A stretch of 19,031 nt of DNA from JBFHDX01 sp041584475. Lineage in GTDB: Bacteria > Pseudomonadota > Alphaproteobacteria > UBA8366 > JADFVY01. The notes beneath the pieces were generated by a model, which saw only the letters and a list, made by a program, of their open reading frames with translations, was not told the DNA's origin and ran no database searches. Made by a program: the position numbers and the translations under genes. The DNA lies in assembly GCA_041584475.1 (NCBI GenBank), contig JBFHDX010000074.1:1-19031 (forward strand). The letters are read 5' to 3'. Of the stretch, positions 8,621 to 15,984 are shown piece by piece; position 1 is the stretch's first letter; each line of letters opens with the position of its first letter.

Positions 8621-8646
8621 GTTTCCGCGGTTTCGCTGTTGCTTGA

Positions 8647-9609
8647 TCAGGCGCTCGCTGTCGCCATCTTGGCGACCACCTCGTTCAGGCTGCGGACGTG
8701 TCCGACCGACTTGTCGAACATCGCCTTTTCGCTGGCATCGAGCTCGATCTCGACGACCCGCTCGACACCGCCGGCGCCGATCACCGCCGGCACGCCGACA
8801 TAGAGGCCGTCGAGCCCGTACGGCCCGTCGCACCAGGCGGCGCAGGGCAGCACCCGCTTCTTGTCGCGCAGGTAGGCCTCGGCCATCTGTATCGCCGCCG
8901 AGGCCGGCGCATAGAACGCCGAGCCGGTCTTCAACAGCCCGACGATCTCGGCGCCGCCGTCGCGCACCCGCTGCACGATGGCGTCGATCCTCTCCTGGCT
9001 GGACCAGCCCATCTTCAGCAAGTCCGGCAGGGGAATACCGGCGACGGTGGAGTAGCGCACGAGCGGCACCATGGTATCGCCGTGGCCGCCTAGCACGAAC
9101 GCCGTCACGTCCTCGACGGAGACGCCGAACTCCTCGGCCAGGAAATAGCGGAACCGGGCGCTGTCGAGCACGCCCGCCATGCCGACGACGCGATTGTACG
9201 GCAGGCCGCAGGCGTCGCGCAGCACGCCGACCATGACGTCGAGCGGGTTGGTGATGCAGATGACGAACGCGTCCGACGCGTTGGCCTTGATGCCGGCACC
9301 GACCTCTTTCATCACCTTGTTGTTGATCTCGATCAGGTCGTCGCGGCTCATCCCCGGCTTGCGCGCGATGCCGGCGGTGACGATGACGACGTCGCTGCCG
9401 GCGAGCACCGAATAGTCGTTGCTGCCGCTCACGACGGCGTCGAAATCCTCGACCGGCGAGGCCTGCGCGATGTCCAGCGCCTTGCCTTGGGGAATGCCTT
9501 CCACGATGTCGACGAGGGCGATGTCACCGAGCTCCTTGAGCCCGGTGAGCAGGGCGAGGGTGCCGCCGATGTTGCCGGCGCCGACCAGTCCGATCTTGCT
9601 GCGTGCCAT
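8647..9609 (-). CDS. mdh: Malate dehydrogenase (LDH-like type)
   Basis: NAD-dependent malate dehydrogenase: oxidises malate to oxaloacetate in the cytoplasm. The 320-residue protein is of the LDH-like MDH type usual in alphaproteobacteria. The Rossmann motif GAGNIGG is at 10-16 and Asp34 follows the second strand (NAD-specific pattern). The substrate arginines Arg83 and Arg89 lie in ARKPGMSRDDL, where an Arg rather than Gln at the specificity loop indicates malate rather than lactate. LDSARFR (149-155) gives Asp149 and Arg152, and GGHGDTM gives catalytic His176. A purine-rich aggga lies five bases before ATG. It heads the mdh-sucCDAB run, after a 178-base spacer that probably holds the operon promoter. 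Confidence 0.97.
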   Translation of the reverse strand: MARSKIGLVGAGNIGGTLALLTGLKELGDIALVDIVEGIPQGKALDIAQASPVEDFDAVVSGSNDYSVLAGSDVVIVTAGIARKPGMSRDDLIEINNKVMKEVGAGIKANASDAFVICITNPLDVMVGVLRDACGLPYNRVVGMAGVLDSARFRYFLAEEFGVSVEDVTAFVLGGHGDTMVPLVRYSTVAGIPLPDLLKMGWSSQERIDAIVQRVRDGGAEIVGLLKTGSAFYAPASAAIQMAEAYLRDKKRVLPCAAWCDGPYGLDGLYVGVPAVIGAGGVERVVEIELDASEKAMFDKSVGHVRSLNEVVAKMATASA

Positions 9610-9787
9610 GGGAATCCCTGTCTAGCGAACGGTTTCGGGCAGGACAGTGCGGGCGCCGGACGGCGCGTCCGGCAGGCTATGTTGCACTGCCGCAATTGCG
9701 CCGGTGTGGTACCCCGAATCGGCCCGCGGGGCAAGGGAAAACGGGCCCGTCAGACGGTTTCGGCGCGGGATGTCCCCGCCCGATGGC
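9610..9787 (-). promoter_or_regulatory. Spacer upstream of mdh, probable operon promoter region
   Basis: This 178-base gap is the longest between zapE and sucB and is the natural place for an mdh-suc promoter. On the minus strand I see only a weak sigma70-like pair: TTGCCC (9734-9729) and TACCAC (9711-9706) with a 17-base spacer. A perfect 10-base palindrome cgcaattgcg is at 9691-9700, and the leader hairpin at 9655-9673 lies downstream. At 9741-9750 the palindrome acgggcccgt is followed by TTT on the minus strand, a weak terminator candidate for the upstream gene. No element is certain. Confidence 0.35.
9655..9673. repeat. Hairpin in the mdh leader
   Basis: gccggac and gtccggc form a perfect 7-base stem around a 5-base loop (ggcgc), ending 45 bases before the mdh start codon on the transcript. 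No U-run follows, so it is not an obvious terminator. It could stabilise or regulate the leader of the mdh-suc mRNA. Its function is not shown by the sequence. Confidence 0.5.
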
Positions 9788-10339
9788 TCAGCTGCCGGGC
9801 GGCGCCGATCGGGCGGCCGTCGCTTCGGCGCGCAGGGCCGCGACCATGGCCGCGAGCCTGCGCCACTCGTCCTCCGTCGCATAGGTCATGAGCCGTTGCA
9901 GCGATCGCAGGCGGCGGCGGCGCGACCAGCGCGGCAGCAGCGCGACAAGCGCGTACAACCGACGGTGCCGCCGCAACCGCGCACGGCGACGGCGACCAAC
10001 GAGGGCCGCGGGCATGCTGCCCCGGCGGTGCAGCGATTCGATGATCCGGTCATGCAGCCAAGCCTCGTCGAATCCGGCCCACTCGCCGGCCACGACGAGG
10101 AGATTGCCGTAAACGACCGGGGCGACTTCGTACAGGTAGATGTGCCGCAGCTCGTCGATCGAATGTTCGCTTTCGTGCATGACCCGCGCGATATGCGCAA
10201 GCCAGCCTTCCGTCAGCTCGGTATCGAGCCAGAGCTCGGACAGCACGGTCCACACCGGCTTGCGGCGCTCGATCGCCGCGGCGTCCAGCACCGGCCGTGG
10301 CGTCTCCGAACCGCTCCGGCGCCGGCCCACCGGCGTCAT
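9788..10339 (-). CDS. DUF7079-like protein
   Basis: A 183-residue protein of unknown function. The segment RRKPVWTVLSELWLDTELTEGWLAHIARVMHESEHSIDELRHIYLYEVAPVVYGNLL-VAGEWAGFDEAWL (about residues 25-98) matches the pattern I associate with DUF7079: a VW..LSELWLDTEL opening, an EV.PV..NLL stretch and a GEWAGFD motif. I assign this from memory of the pattern, not by a search. The C-terminal half is strongly basic (repeated Arg runs near 110-150), possibly binding nucleic acid or membranes, which is speculative. The start is fixed by an ATGA overlap with the zapE stop; the longer upstream reading frame is a shadow of zapE. Translational coupling to zapE suggests joint expression. Confidence 0.75.
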   Translation of the reverse strand: MTPVGRRRSGSETPRPVLDAAAIERRKPVWTVLSELWLDTELTEGWLAHIARVMHESEHSIDELRHIYLYEVAPVVYGNLLVVAGEWAGFDEAWLHDRIIESLHRRGSMPAALVGRRRRARLRRHRRLYALVALLPRWSRRRRLRSLQRLMTYATEDEWRRLAAMVAALRAEATAARSAPPGS

Positions 10340-11460
10340 CGCTCGCGCTCCGCCATGACCCACGCCGCCGAGCGCATCTCGGCGAGCCGGCTCGCCGTGC
10401 GGCGATACTCGCGGACGTGGCTTTCCGCGGTCACCAGTTCCTCGGGCGGCGCCGCCGCCGATGCCGCGAGCCGCGTCTTCTTCTCGTAAAGCGCGTCGAT
10501 CAGGGTGATGAAGCGGCGCGCTTCGTTGCGCAGCGCCTCGTCCATCACCGGGATCCCGTCCACCAGGACCGTATGGTAGCGCGTCGCGATCGCGAGATAA
10601 TCCTCGGCCCCCAGGGCGGCGCGGCACAGCGCATCGAACCGGAAGCGGGCGACGCCGCGCGCGGCCGCCGGCACGACGATCGTCCGCCCCTTCACCGTCA
10701 GGGTCTCGGGCGCCGCCTCGGCCCCGTCGGCAAGGTCGGAGAAGATGTCATCGAGCGCCGCCGCAGCCGCGGCGTTCGCCGGCATGTGCCAGACCTCGCG
10801 GCCGGCCAGGCGCGCCTGCCGGTAGTCCTTGCGGGCGGTCAGTTCGAGCACGTCGAGCCGGGTCTTGATCAGTCCGATAAACGGCAGGAACAGGTCGCGT
10901 TGCAGTTCCCCCTTGTAGAGGTCGTCGGGCGCGGTGTTGGAGGTGCATACGAGAACCAGTCCGTTGCCGAAAAGGGTCTCGAACAGCCGGCCGAGGATCA
11001 TGGCGTCGGCGACGTCGCGGACCTCGAGCTCGTCGAAGCAGAGCAACCAGGTCTCGCGGGCAATCGCCTCGGCGACCGGCACGATCGCATCCTCGCGGTC
11101 GCCGCGCTCCTTCATCGCGCGCCGCTCGCGGTGCAGGGCGTCGTGCACCTCGATCATGAACTGGTGGAAATGGACGCGCCGCTTGGCCGTGAGCGGCGCC
11201 GCACGCACGAACAGGTCCATCAGCATCGACTTGCCGCGGCCGACGGGCCCATACAGATACAGGCCCTGGGGCGGATCGCCGCGGCGCCGGGCAAGGCCGA
11301 GCTTCGCCTTCCACGCCGACGCACCGCCGGACGGTGCGTAGCCGTGCAGCGCATGGCACAGGCCCTGCAGCTTCTCGGCCGCGAGCTCCTGCATCGGATC
11401 GGGCTCGAGGGTGCCGTCGCGCACGAGGTGGCGATAGGCGAAGAGCGGCCCGTCGGTCAT
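10336..11460 (-). CDS. zapE: ZapE/AFG1-family AAA-type ATPase
   Basis: P-loop ATPase of the AFG1/LACE1/ZapE family. In E. coli ZapE associates with the division ring; mitochondrial AFG1 helps with turnover of respiratory-chain proteins. The 374 residues contain Walker A GPVGRGKS at 71-78 after GLYLY, the family motif RVHFHQFMIEVH at 95-106, Walker B WLLCFDELEV about 138-147, and a sensor VCTSNTAPDDLYKGELQRDLFLPFI at 171-195. The start MTDGPLFAYR is chosen as the usual N-terminus; the in-frame sequence before it overlaps the upstream gene and is Pro/Arg-rich. Proximity to mdh is a recurring alphaproteobacterial arrangement. It sits 25 bases after the SAF-domain oxidoreductase and overlaps the DUF7079 gene by four bases. 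Confidence 0.95.
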   Translation of the reverse strand: MTDGPLFAYRHLVRDGTLEPDPMQELAAEKLQGLCHALHGYAPSGGASAWKAKLGLARRRGDPPQGLYLYGPVGRGKSMLMDLFVRAAPLTAKRRVHFHQFMIEVHDALHRERRAMKERGDREDAIVPVAEAIARETWLLCFDELEVRDVADAMILGRLFETLFGNGLVLVCTSNTAPDDLYKGELQRDLFLPFIGLIKTRLDVLELTARKDYRQARLAGREVWHMPANAAAAAALDDIFSDLADGAEAAPETLTVKGRTIVVPAAARGVARFRFDALCRAALGAEDYLAIATRYHTVLVDGIPVMDEALRNEARRFITLIDALYEKKTRLAASAAAPPEELVTAESHVREYRRTASRLAEMRSAAWVMAERER

Positions 11461-11485
11461 GGCGGGACGAGCAGGGCTCCGGCGC

Positions 11486-12844
11486 TCATTCGGCGGCGTG
11501 GGCCTCGGGCGCGAAGGCGGCTTCCATGTCGCGGCGCGCGCGGACCGCATCGCCCGCCTCGTCGATACGAACGTCCTGCCAGCGCACCGGCTGCCCGGCC
11601 TTCACGGCGTTCACCAGCGGCACGTCATGGGCGAGGCCGATCGGCAGGCCGCCGAGCGCCACGCTGTCCCGTGCCGGCATGAGCCTGCCCCACACCGTCG
11701 CCCCGCCCTCGCCGTCGAGCATCTCGCCGGCGGCGAGGTCGCGCTTGGCGACCGACACGACGTCGCCGTGCCAGGCCCGTGGCGACCCGGTCGGCTCCGC
11801 CCGCAGGGCGGCGCTCGCCACCGAAATTGCCAGCTCCAGCCCGATCAGGTGGAACGGCTTGTACATCGCCGCGTAGGTCCCCGACTGGTCAGTCACCAGC
11901 CCGTATTCGGCGAAGCAGCGCGCCGCGTAGTCGTCCTGCGCCGCGAAGGTCACGTAGACGCCCCAGCGCAGGTCGCGCGGCACGGGCGAGCCGTCGCGTT
12001 CGAGGCACGAGACCACCTCGACGACGCCGCGCCCGGAGAGCACGCCGCCGTCCGCCTTCGGCTTGAGGACCTGCGGCAGCGCGTCGACGCCGACCGGCGG
12101 GAACGAGAGCCCGTCTCGCGGGCAGTCAAGGTCGCAGGCGTTGGCCACGGCGGCCATCTCGATCGCCGATTTGGTGCCGTCGAGGAACGAGTTGAACATC
12201 TGCGGGTTCATGCCGCCGAGCTTCGCGCGCTGCGGCGTGATGCCGTAATGGTCCCACACGGTGTCCGGCGTCGACGCGTGGAATTCCGGCAGGTACTTGG
12301 TGCCCTTGCCGGCGGCAGCGATGTCGAAGCCGCAGGTGCGCGCCCAGTCGACCATCTCGGCGATCAGCGCCGGCTGGTCGCCATAGGCCAGCGAATAGAC
12401 GATGCCGGCCTCGCGCGCCCGCCGCGCCAGCAACGGCCCGGCCAGCGCGTCGGCCTCGACATTGACCATGACGATGTGCCGCCGGTGCGTGCAGGCGAGC
12501 CCGACATGGCGTATGCCGGCGGTCGGGCTGCCCGTCGAGTCGATCACCACGTCGACGCCGTCGGCGGCGATCAGGGCCGCCGCATCCTCGGTCAGGAACG
12601 TCGTTCCGCGCTCGAGCGCGTCGGCGAAGGAGGCGGCGGCGTAGCGTTCGTCCTCCCAGCCGATGCGGGCGAGGTTCTCCCGCGCCCGCGCGAGCCCGAG
12701 GTCGGCGATGCCCAGCACATGCAGGCCGTCGACGCGGCGCACCTGCGACAGGAACATCGAGCCGAATTTGCCGGCGCCGATCAGGCCGACGCGAACCGGC
12801 CTGCCCTCGGCCGCGCGCCGGGCGAGCATGTCGTGGAAGTTCAT
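11486..12844 (-). CDS. COG4091-type NAD(P)-dependent oxidoreductase with C-terminal SAF domain
   Basis: A predicted homoserine-dehydrogenase-like oxidoreductase, 452 residues. The N-terminal Rossmann fold has RVGLIGAGKFGSMFLSQV with GxGxxG at 23-28. A middle catalytic region includes VDVVIDSTGSPTAGIRH, MVNVEADALAGPLLARRAREAGIVYSLAYGDQPALIAEMVDWAR and AGKGTKY. The C-terminal part (about 380-440: HGDVVSVAKRDLAAGEMLDGEGG...) is SAF-like, a fold shared with sialate synthase antifreeze-like and flagellar FlgA domains. The true substrate of this family is not known to me; homoserine is only a historical label. Start choice: AGGGAGG abuts the ATG at 12850 but is six bases from the ATG at 12844, so MNFHDMLARR is preferred. 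It is cotranscribed with the RarD-like gene (34-base gap) and zapE (25-base gap). Confidence 0.85.
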   Translation of the reverse strand: MNFHDMLARRAAEGRPVRVGLIGAGKFGSMFLSQVRRVDGLHVLGIADLGLARARENLARIGWEDERYAAASFADALERGTTFLTEDAAALIAADGVDVVIDSTGSPTAGIRHVGLACTHRRHIVMVNVEADALAGPLLARRAREAGIVYSLAYGDQPALIAEMVDWARTCGFDIAAAGKGTKYLPEFHASTPDTVWDHYGITPQRAKLGGMNPQMFNSFLDGTKSAIEMAAVANACDLDCPRDGLSFPPVGVDALPQVLKPKADGGVLSGRGVVEVVSCLERDGSPVPRDLRWGVYVTFAAQDDYAARCFAEYGLVTDQSGTYAAMYKPFHLIGLELAISVASAALRAEPTGSPRAWHGDVVSVAKRDLAAGEMLDGEGGATVWGRLMPARDSVALGGLPIGLAHDVPLVNAVKAGQPVRWQDVRIDEAGDAVRARRDMEAAFAPEAHAAE

Positions 12845-12878
12845 GGGCATCCTCCCTGACGGGACTGTACGCGCCGGA

Positions 12879-13799
12879 TCATAGCACAGAGGCGGCGCGG
12901 CGCATGCGCATGCGGCCTTCGAGCGTGTACACGGCAAGACCGCTCCAGATCAGGCCGAACGTTATGATGTGCACCATGTTCAGCGGCTCGCCGAAGACCA
13001 GGCTGCCGACGAGCAGCTGGCAGCTCGGATTGACGTAGAACAGCAGCCCGACCGTCGACAGCGGCAGCCGCCGCGCACCGGCGACGTAGAGCAGGAAGGG
13101 GACGGCCGTGACCAGCCCGCCGCCGACCAGCAAGAGGTCGGTCGGGCGGTCGACGCCGCCGAACGCGCCGCCACCGGAGACCGTGAGCGCGGCGAGAAAG
13201 AAGAGCGCGGCGGGGGCGATCAGGATCGTCTCGGCGCAGAACCCGGCCACCGAACCGATCGGCACCAGCTTGCGCACCGCACCGTAGATCGCGAAGCTCG
13301 TGCCGACGACCAGCCCGACCCACGGGAAGGTGCCGTGCCACGCAATGAGAACGGCGACCCCGGTTGCGGCGAGACCGACCGCCGTCCACTGCCACGGCCG
13401 CAACCGCTCCCCGAACAGCAGGAGTCCGAGCAGCACCGTCAGCAGCGGGGTCAGGAAATAGCCGAGGCTCGCCTCGACGACACGGTCGTGGTTGACGCCC
13501 CAGAGATAGGTGCCGGAATTGACCGCCACCATCGTCGCGCTCACGACGAGAAGCGCCAGCTGCCGGGGTCGCGCGAACAGGCCGGCGAGTGCGCTCCACT
13601 GCCGCATCGCGGTGACCGCCAGGACGGTGAGGGGCACGGTCCACAGGTAGCGGTGGGCGAGCGTGTCCATGGCGTCGACGTGGGCGAGATATTTCCAGTA
13701 GAGTGGCGAGAGGCCCCACGCGAAATAGGCCGCCAGCGCGGCCGCGAGTCCGCTCGCCGCCGCCGGCGGCACCGCCGCAGAGGGGGCCGCCGGACTCAC
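12879..13799 (-). CDS. RarD/EamA-type membrane transporter
   Basis: An inner-membrane protein of the drug/metabolite transporter superfamily, RarD-like, with two EamA halves and about ten predicted membrane helices over 306 residues. Characteristic stretches are LAAYFAWGLSPLYWKYL at the N-terminus, AHRYLWTVPLTVLAV, NSGTYLWGVNHDRVVEASLGYFLTPLLTVLLGLLLFGERLRPWQW (the RarD signature), and LSTVGLLFYVNPSCQLLVGSLVFGEPL near the end. The substrate is unknown. The start is assigned to a GTG whose last two bases form the TGA of the preceding gene (GTGA overlap). The longer in-frame sequence upstream lies antiparallel in phase to the methyltransferase gene and has no helices, so it is excluded. Confidence 0.88.
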   Translation of the reverse strand: MSPAAPSAAVPPAAASGLAAALAAYFAWGLSPLYWKYLAHVDAMDTLAHRYLWTVPLTVLAVTAMRQWSALAGLFARPRQLALLVVSATMVAVNSGTYLWGVNHDRVVEASLGYFLTPLLTVLLGLLLFGERLRPWQWTAVGLAATGVAVLIAWHGTFPWVGLVVGTSFAIYGAVRKLVPIGSVAGFCAETILIAPAALFFLAALTVSGGGAFGGVDRPTDLLLVGGGLVTAVPFLLYVAGARRLPLSTVGLLFYVNPSCQLLVGSLVFGEPLNMVHIITFGLIWSGLAVYTLEGRMRMRRAASVL

Positions 13800-14458
13800 G
13801 GCAGGCGGAGCAGCACCGGGAGCATGCCGGCCGACTGCAGCCAGGCGATCAGCGCGAACAGCGGGAAGGCAAGGAAGAAGGCCGACGATTCGATGATCGT
13901 CAGCAGCACGTTGCGCGGCAGTCCCATCGGCGCCGTCGCCTCGCGGTAGAGCCGCGGCGCCGGGATCCAGCGCGGGACGCGCTGCAGGTAGTCGTCGAAC
14001 GCGGCGTCGTGCCGGTCCGCGAGAAACGCTTCCTCGCCGGCTACGACGCGGCGGTAATACAGCGAAAAGGCGATGGCGAGCGCCAGCGCGACCGACAGCA
14101 TGCCGCTGACCAGGCCGATGCCCAGCAACCCTACGAAACTGAACAGGTAGAGCGGATTGCGCATCACCGAATAAGGCCCGACATCGACGACGATCTGGCT
14201 CTTGCGCCCGCCGATATAGGCCGAACACCAGACTCTCCCCATGACGCCGACGACGAGCGCCGCGTAGCCGCCCCAGCGCAGCAGCTCCGGCAGCACCCCA
14301 TGCCGGCCCCAGACGGGGGCGACGAACAGGAGCACGAGCAGCAGCAGTCCGGCCGCGATGCGGGTGCTTCGGATGCGCGTCTTGACGCGCGGGTCGGCGG
14401 CGGGGACGGCGGCGCGGCCCCGCTTCGCGCTTCCAGCTCTGTCCCCGGCCTGTGTCAT
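13796..14458 (-). CDS. ICMT/PEMT-like membrane methyltransferase
   Basis: A small integral-membrane protein of the isoprenylcysteine carboxyl methyltransferase / phospholipid N-methyltransferase group, expected to use S-adenosylmethionine. The family's C-terminal core is present: VGPYSVMRNPLYLFSFVGLLGIGL (the R-x-P-x-Y motif, here RNPLY) followed by a helix, then GEEAFLADRHDAAFDDYLQRVPRWIP (the EE...F/Y..Y...VPR..P motif). About five membrane helices are predicted, including one after the core near the C-terminus (IIESSAFFLAFPLFALIAWL), which is an addition to the minimal fold. The start is uncertain: ATG 14458 gives 220 residues, while a GTG at 14530 overlaps the upstream gene by eight bases and adds 24 Gly/Arg-rich residues. 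The substrate in this organism is unknown. It overlaps the RarD-like gene by four bases. Confidence 0.82.
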   Translation of the reverse strand: MTQAGDRAGSAKRGRAAVPAADPRVKTRIRSTRIAAGLLLLVLLFVAPVWGRHGVLPELLRWGGYAALVVGVMGRVWCSAYIGGRKSQIVVDVGPYSVMRNPLYLFSFVGLLGIGLVSGMLSVALALAIAFSLYYRRVVAGEEAFLADRHDAAFDDYLQRVPRWIPAPRLYREATAPMGLPRNVLLTIIESSAFFLAFPLFALIAWLQSAGMLPVLLRLP

Positions 14459-14522
14459 GGAGTATCCGCAGCCGTCCGTTCCGGCGCGCGGACCGTAGCG
14501 GCTGCGAATCCGCCGCGCAACA

Positions 14523-15128
14523 TCAATCACCCTCCTGCCGCGACGCCATCAGCCGCCCGAGCGCGGCGGCCAACGGGTCGCCTGCGCCGTATAGCTCGTC
14601 GGCGACCCGGCGCCGGTCGCCGACAGGCCGGTTCTGGCTCAGCTTGAACTTGCCTTCGAGTCGCGTGAGCGGCAGCTCGAAGGCGACGATTCCGCGCATC
14701 ATGCCCGCCGCGTACTTGGCGTCGCGGTCCGCCAGCCGCCACGCGCCGCCTTCGTAGGCGTCGACCAGCCGGTCGAGCAGCGCCCGGGTTTCCGCTGCAT
14801 CGTCGATCACGCGCGGCCGGCCGTAGACGTGCACGGCGACGTAGTTCCATGTCGGTACCGCATCGGCGGCCGCATACCAGCGCGGCGAGACGTAGCCGTG
14901 CGGGCCGTGGAATACGGCGAGCGCATCGCCGCCGCGATCGAAGCTCCGCCATTGCGGATTGCCGCGGGCCATGTGCGCGAGCAGCCGATCGTTCTCGAGC
15001 AGGAACGGCAGGTGGCTCGCGAAGGGGGCGCCCTCGGCGATCGTGACCAGCAGGCCGAACGGGTTGTCGCGGATGACGCCGTACAGCGCCGCGCGGTCGT
15101 GCTCGGCAAAATCGCTCGGGATGTACAT
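14523..15128 (-). CDS. PaiB-type FMN-binding negative regulator-like protein
   Basis: A 201-residue protein of the PaiB family (flavin-reductase-like split-barrel fold, FMN-binding). In Bacillus subtilis PaiB acts with PaiA as a negative regulator of protease and sporulation genes, but most members have no demonstrated role. The protein shows the family N-terminus MYIPSDFAEHDRAALYGVIRDNPFGLLVT, the middle PTWNYVAVHVYGRPRVI, and the C-terminal KFKLSQNRP. Length is typical. No helix-turn-helix is visible, so direct DNA binding should not be assumed. It starts 34 bases after sdhB on the same strand. A stem-loop in that gap may mask its weak GGA ribosome binding site. No paiA-like acetyltransferase gene lies in the window. 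Confidence 0.9.
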   Translation of the reverse strand: MYIPSDFAEHDRAALYGVIRDNPFGLLVTIAEGAPFASHLPFLLENDRLLAHMARGNPQWRSFDRGGDALAVFHGPHGYVSPRWYAAADAVPTWNYVAVHVYGRPRVIDDAAETRALLDRLVDAYEGGAWRLADRDAKYAAGMMRGIVAFELPLTRLEGKFKLSQNRPVGDRRRVADELYGAGDPLAAALGRLMASRQEGD

Positions 15129-15136
15129 CGCGCGAT

Positions 15137-15156
15137 TCCGGCAGTGCCGCGCCGGA
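15137..15156. repeat. Stem-loop between sdhB and the PaiB-like gene
   Basis: tccggc and gccgga form a perfect 6-base stem around an 8-base loop. On the minus-strand transcript it begins 6 bases after the sdhB stop. Its 3' arm contains the GGA that is the only candidate ribosome binding site of the next gene. It has no U-run. It could mark the 3' boundary of the sdh message or reduce translation of the downstream cassette; both ideas are inference. Confidence 0.45.
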
Positions 15157-15162
15157 CTCCCC

Positions 15163-15942
15163 TTATCCCTGCCGCAACACCATGAATTTCTTGAGCTCGG
15201 CGATCACCTTCGCCGGGTTCAGCCCCTTCGGGCAGGTCTTGGTGCAGTTGAAGATCGTATGGCAGCGGAACAGACGGAACGGGTCCTCGAGCTGGTCGAG
15301 CCGCTCGCCGGTCCGCTCGTCGCGGGAGTCGACGACCCAGCGATAGGCCTGCAGCAGCACCGCCGGGCCCAAATAGCGATCGCCGTTCCACCAGTAGCTC
15401 GGGCACGACGACGAGCAGGAAAAGCAGAGGATGCACTCGTAGACCCCGTCGAGCTTGCGGCGGTCCTCCGGCGACTGCAGCCGCTCGCGTTCGGGCGGCG
15501 GCGAGTCGGCCTTGAGCCAGGGCTCGATCGAGGTGAGCTGCGCGTAGGCGTGCGTGAGGTCGGGTACGAGATCCTTGATCACGTCCATATGCGGCAGCGG
15601 ATAGACCTTCACCGCGCCGCGGACGTCGTCGATGTACTTCGTGCAGGCGAGCGTGTTGAGTCCGTCGATATTCATCGAGCACGAGCCGCACACGCCCTCG
15701 CGACACGAGCGGCGGAACGTCAGCGTCGGGTCGATCTCGTTCTTGATCTTGATCAGCGCGTCGAGAACCATCGGCCCGCACGCATCGAGGTCGACCCGGT
15801 AGGTGTCGACCCGCGGATTGCCCCCCTCGTCGGGGTCCCAGCGGTAGATGCGGAAATCCTTCATCCGCTTGGCGCCCTCCGGCGCCGGCCAGGTCTTGCC
15901 CTTGCGGATCTTGGAGTTCCTGGGCAGCGCGAATTCCACCAT
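15163..15942 (-). CDS. sdhB: Succinate dehydrogenase iron-sulfur subunit
   Basis: Electron-transfer subunit of complex II, carrying electrons from SdhA FAD to quinone. The 259 residues hold all cluster ligands with spacing identical to E. coli SdhB offset by about 21-25 residues: [2Fe-2S] Cys80, Cys85, Cys88 and Cys100 (CREGVCGSCSMNIDGLNTLAC); [4Fe-4S] Cys170, Cys173, Cys176 and Cys237; [3Fe-4S] Cys180, Cys227 and Cys233. SYWWNGDRYLGPAVLLQAYRW contains the tryptophans near the quinone site. The N-terminus has an ~20-residue extension (MVEFALPRNSKIRKGKTWPAP) usual in alphaproteobacterial and mitochondrial forms. It begins 42 bases after sdhA and ends TAA. Confidence 0.98.
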   Translation of the reverse strand: MVEFALPRNSKIRKGKTWPAPEGAKRMKDFRIYRWDPDEGGNPRVDTYRVDLDACGPMVLDALIKIKNEIDPTLTFRRSCREGVCGSCSMNIDGLNTLACTKYIDDVRGAVKVYPLPHMDVIKDLVPDLTHAYAQLTSIEPWLKADSPPPERERLQSPEDRRKLDGVYECILCFSCSSSCPSYWWNGDRYLGPAVLLQAYRWVVDSRDERTGERLDQLEDPFRLFRCHTIFNCTKTCPKGLNPAKVIAELKKFMVLRQG

Positions 15943-15984
15943 CGTCGTATCCCCGTCCTCGTCCCCTGTCGCTGCGGCGCCGGC

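Noticed and set aside
9741..9750. Strong terminator after the DUF7079-like gene
   Set aside because: The palindrome acgggcccgt has no loop room and only about four T follow, so it is kept only as a weak note in the spacer entry.
10340..10627. N-terminal extension of the DUF7079-like frame to 279 residues
   Set aside because: The extension lies wholly inside zapE in another frame and is Gly/Arg-rich; the ATGA junction defines the start.
13800..14228. N-terminal extension of the RarD-like frame giving a 449-residue protein
   Set aside because: The extra 143 residues are an off-frame reading of the methyltransferase gene on the same strand. The GTGA overlap gives a normal start and length.
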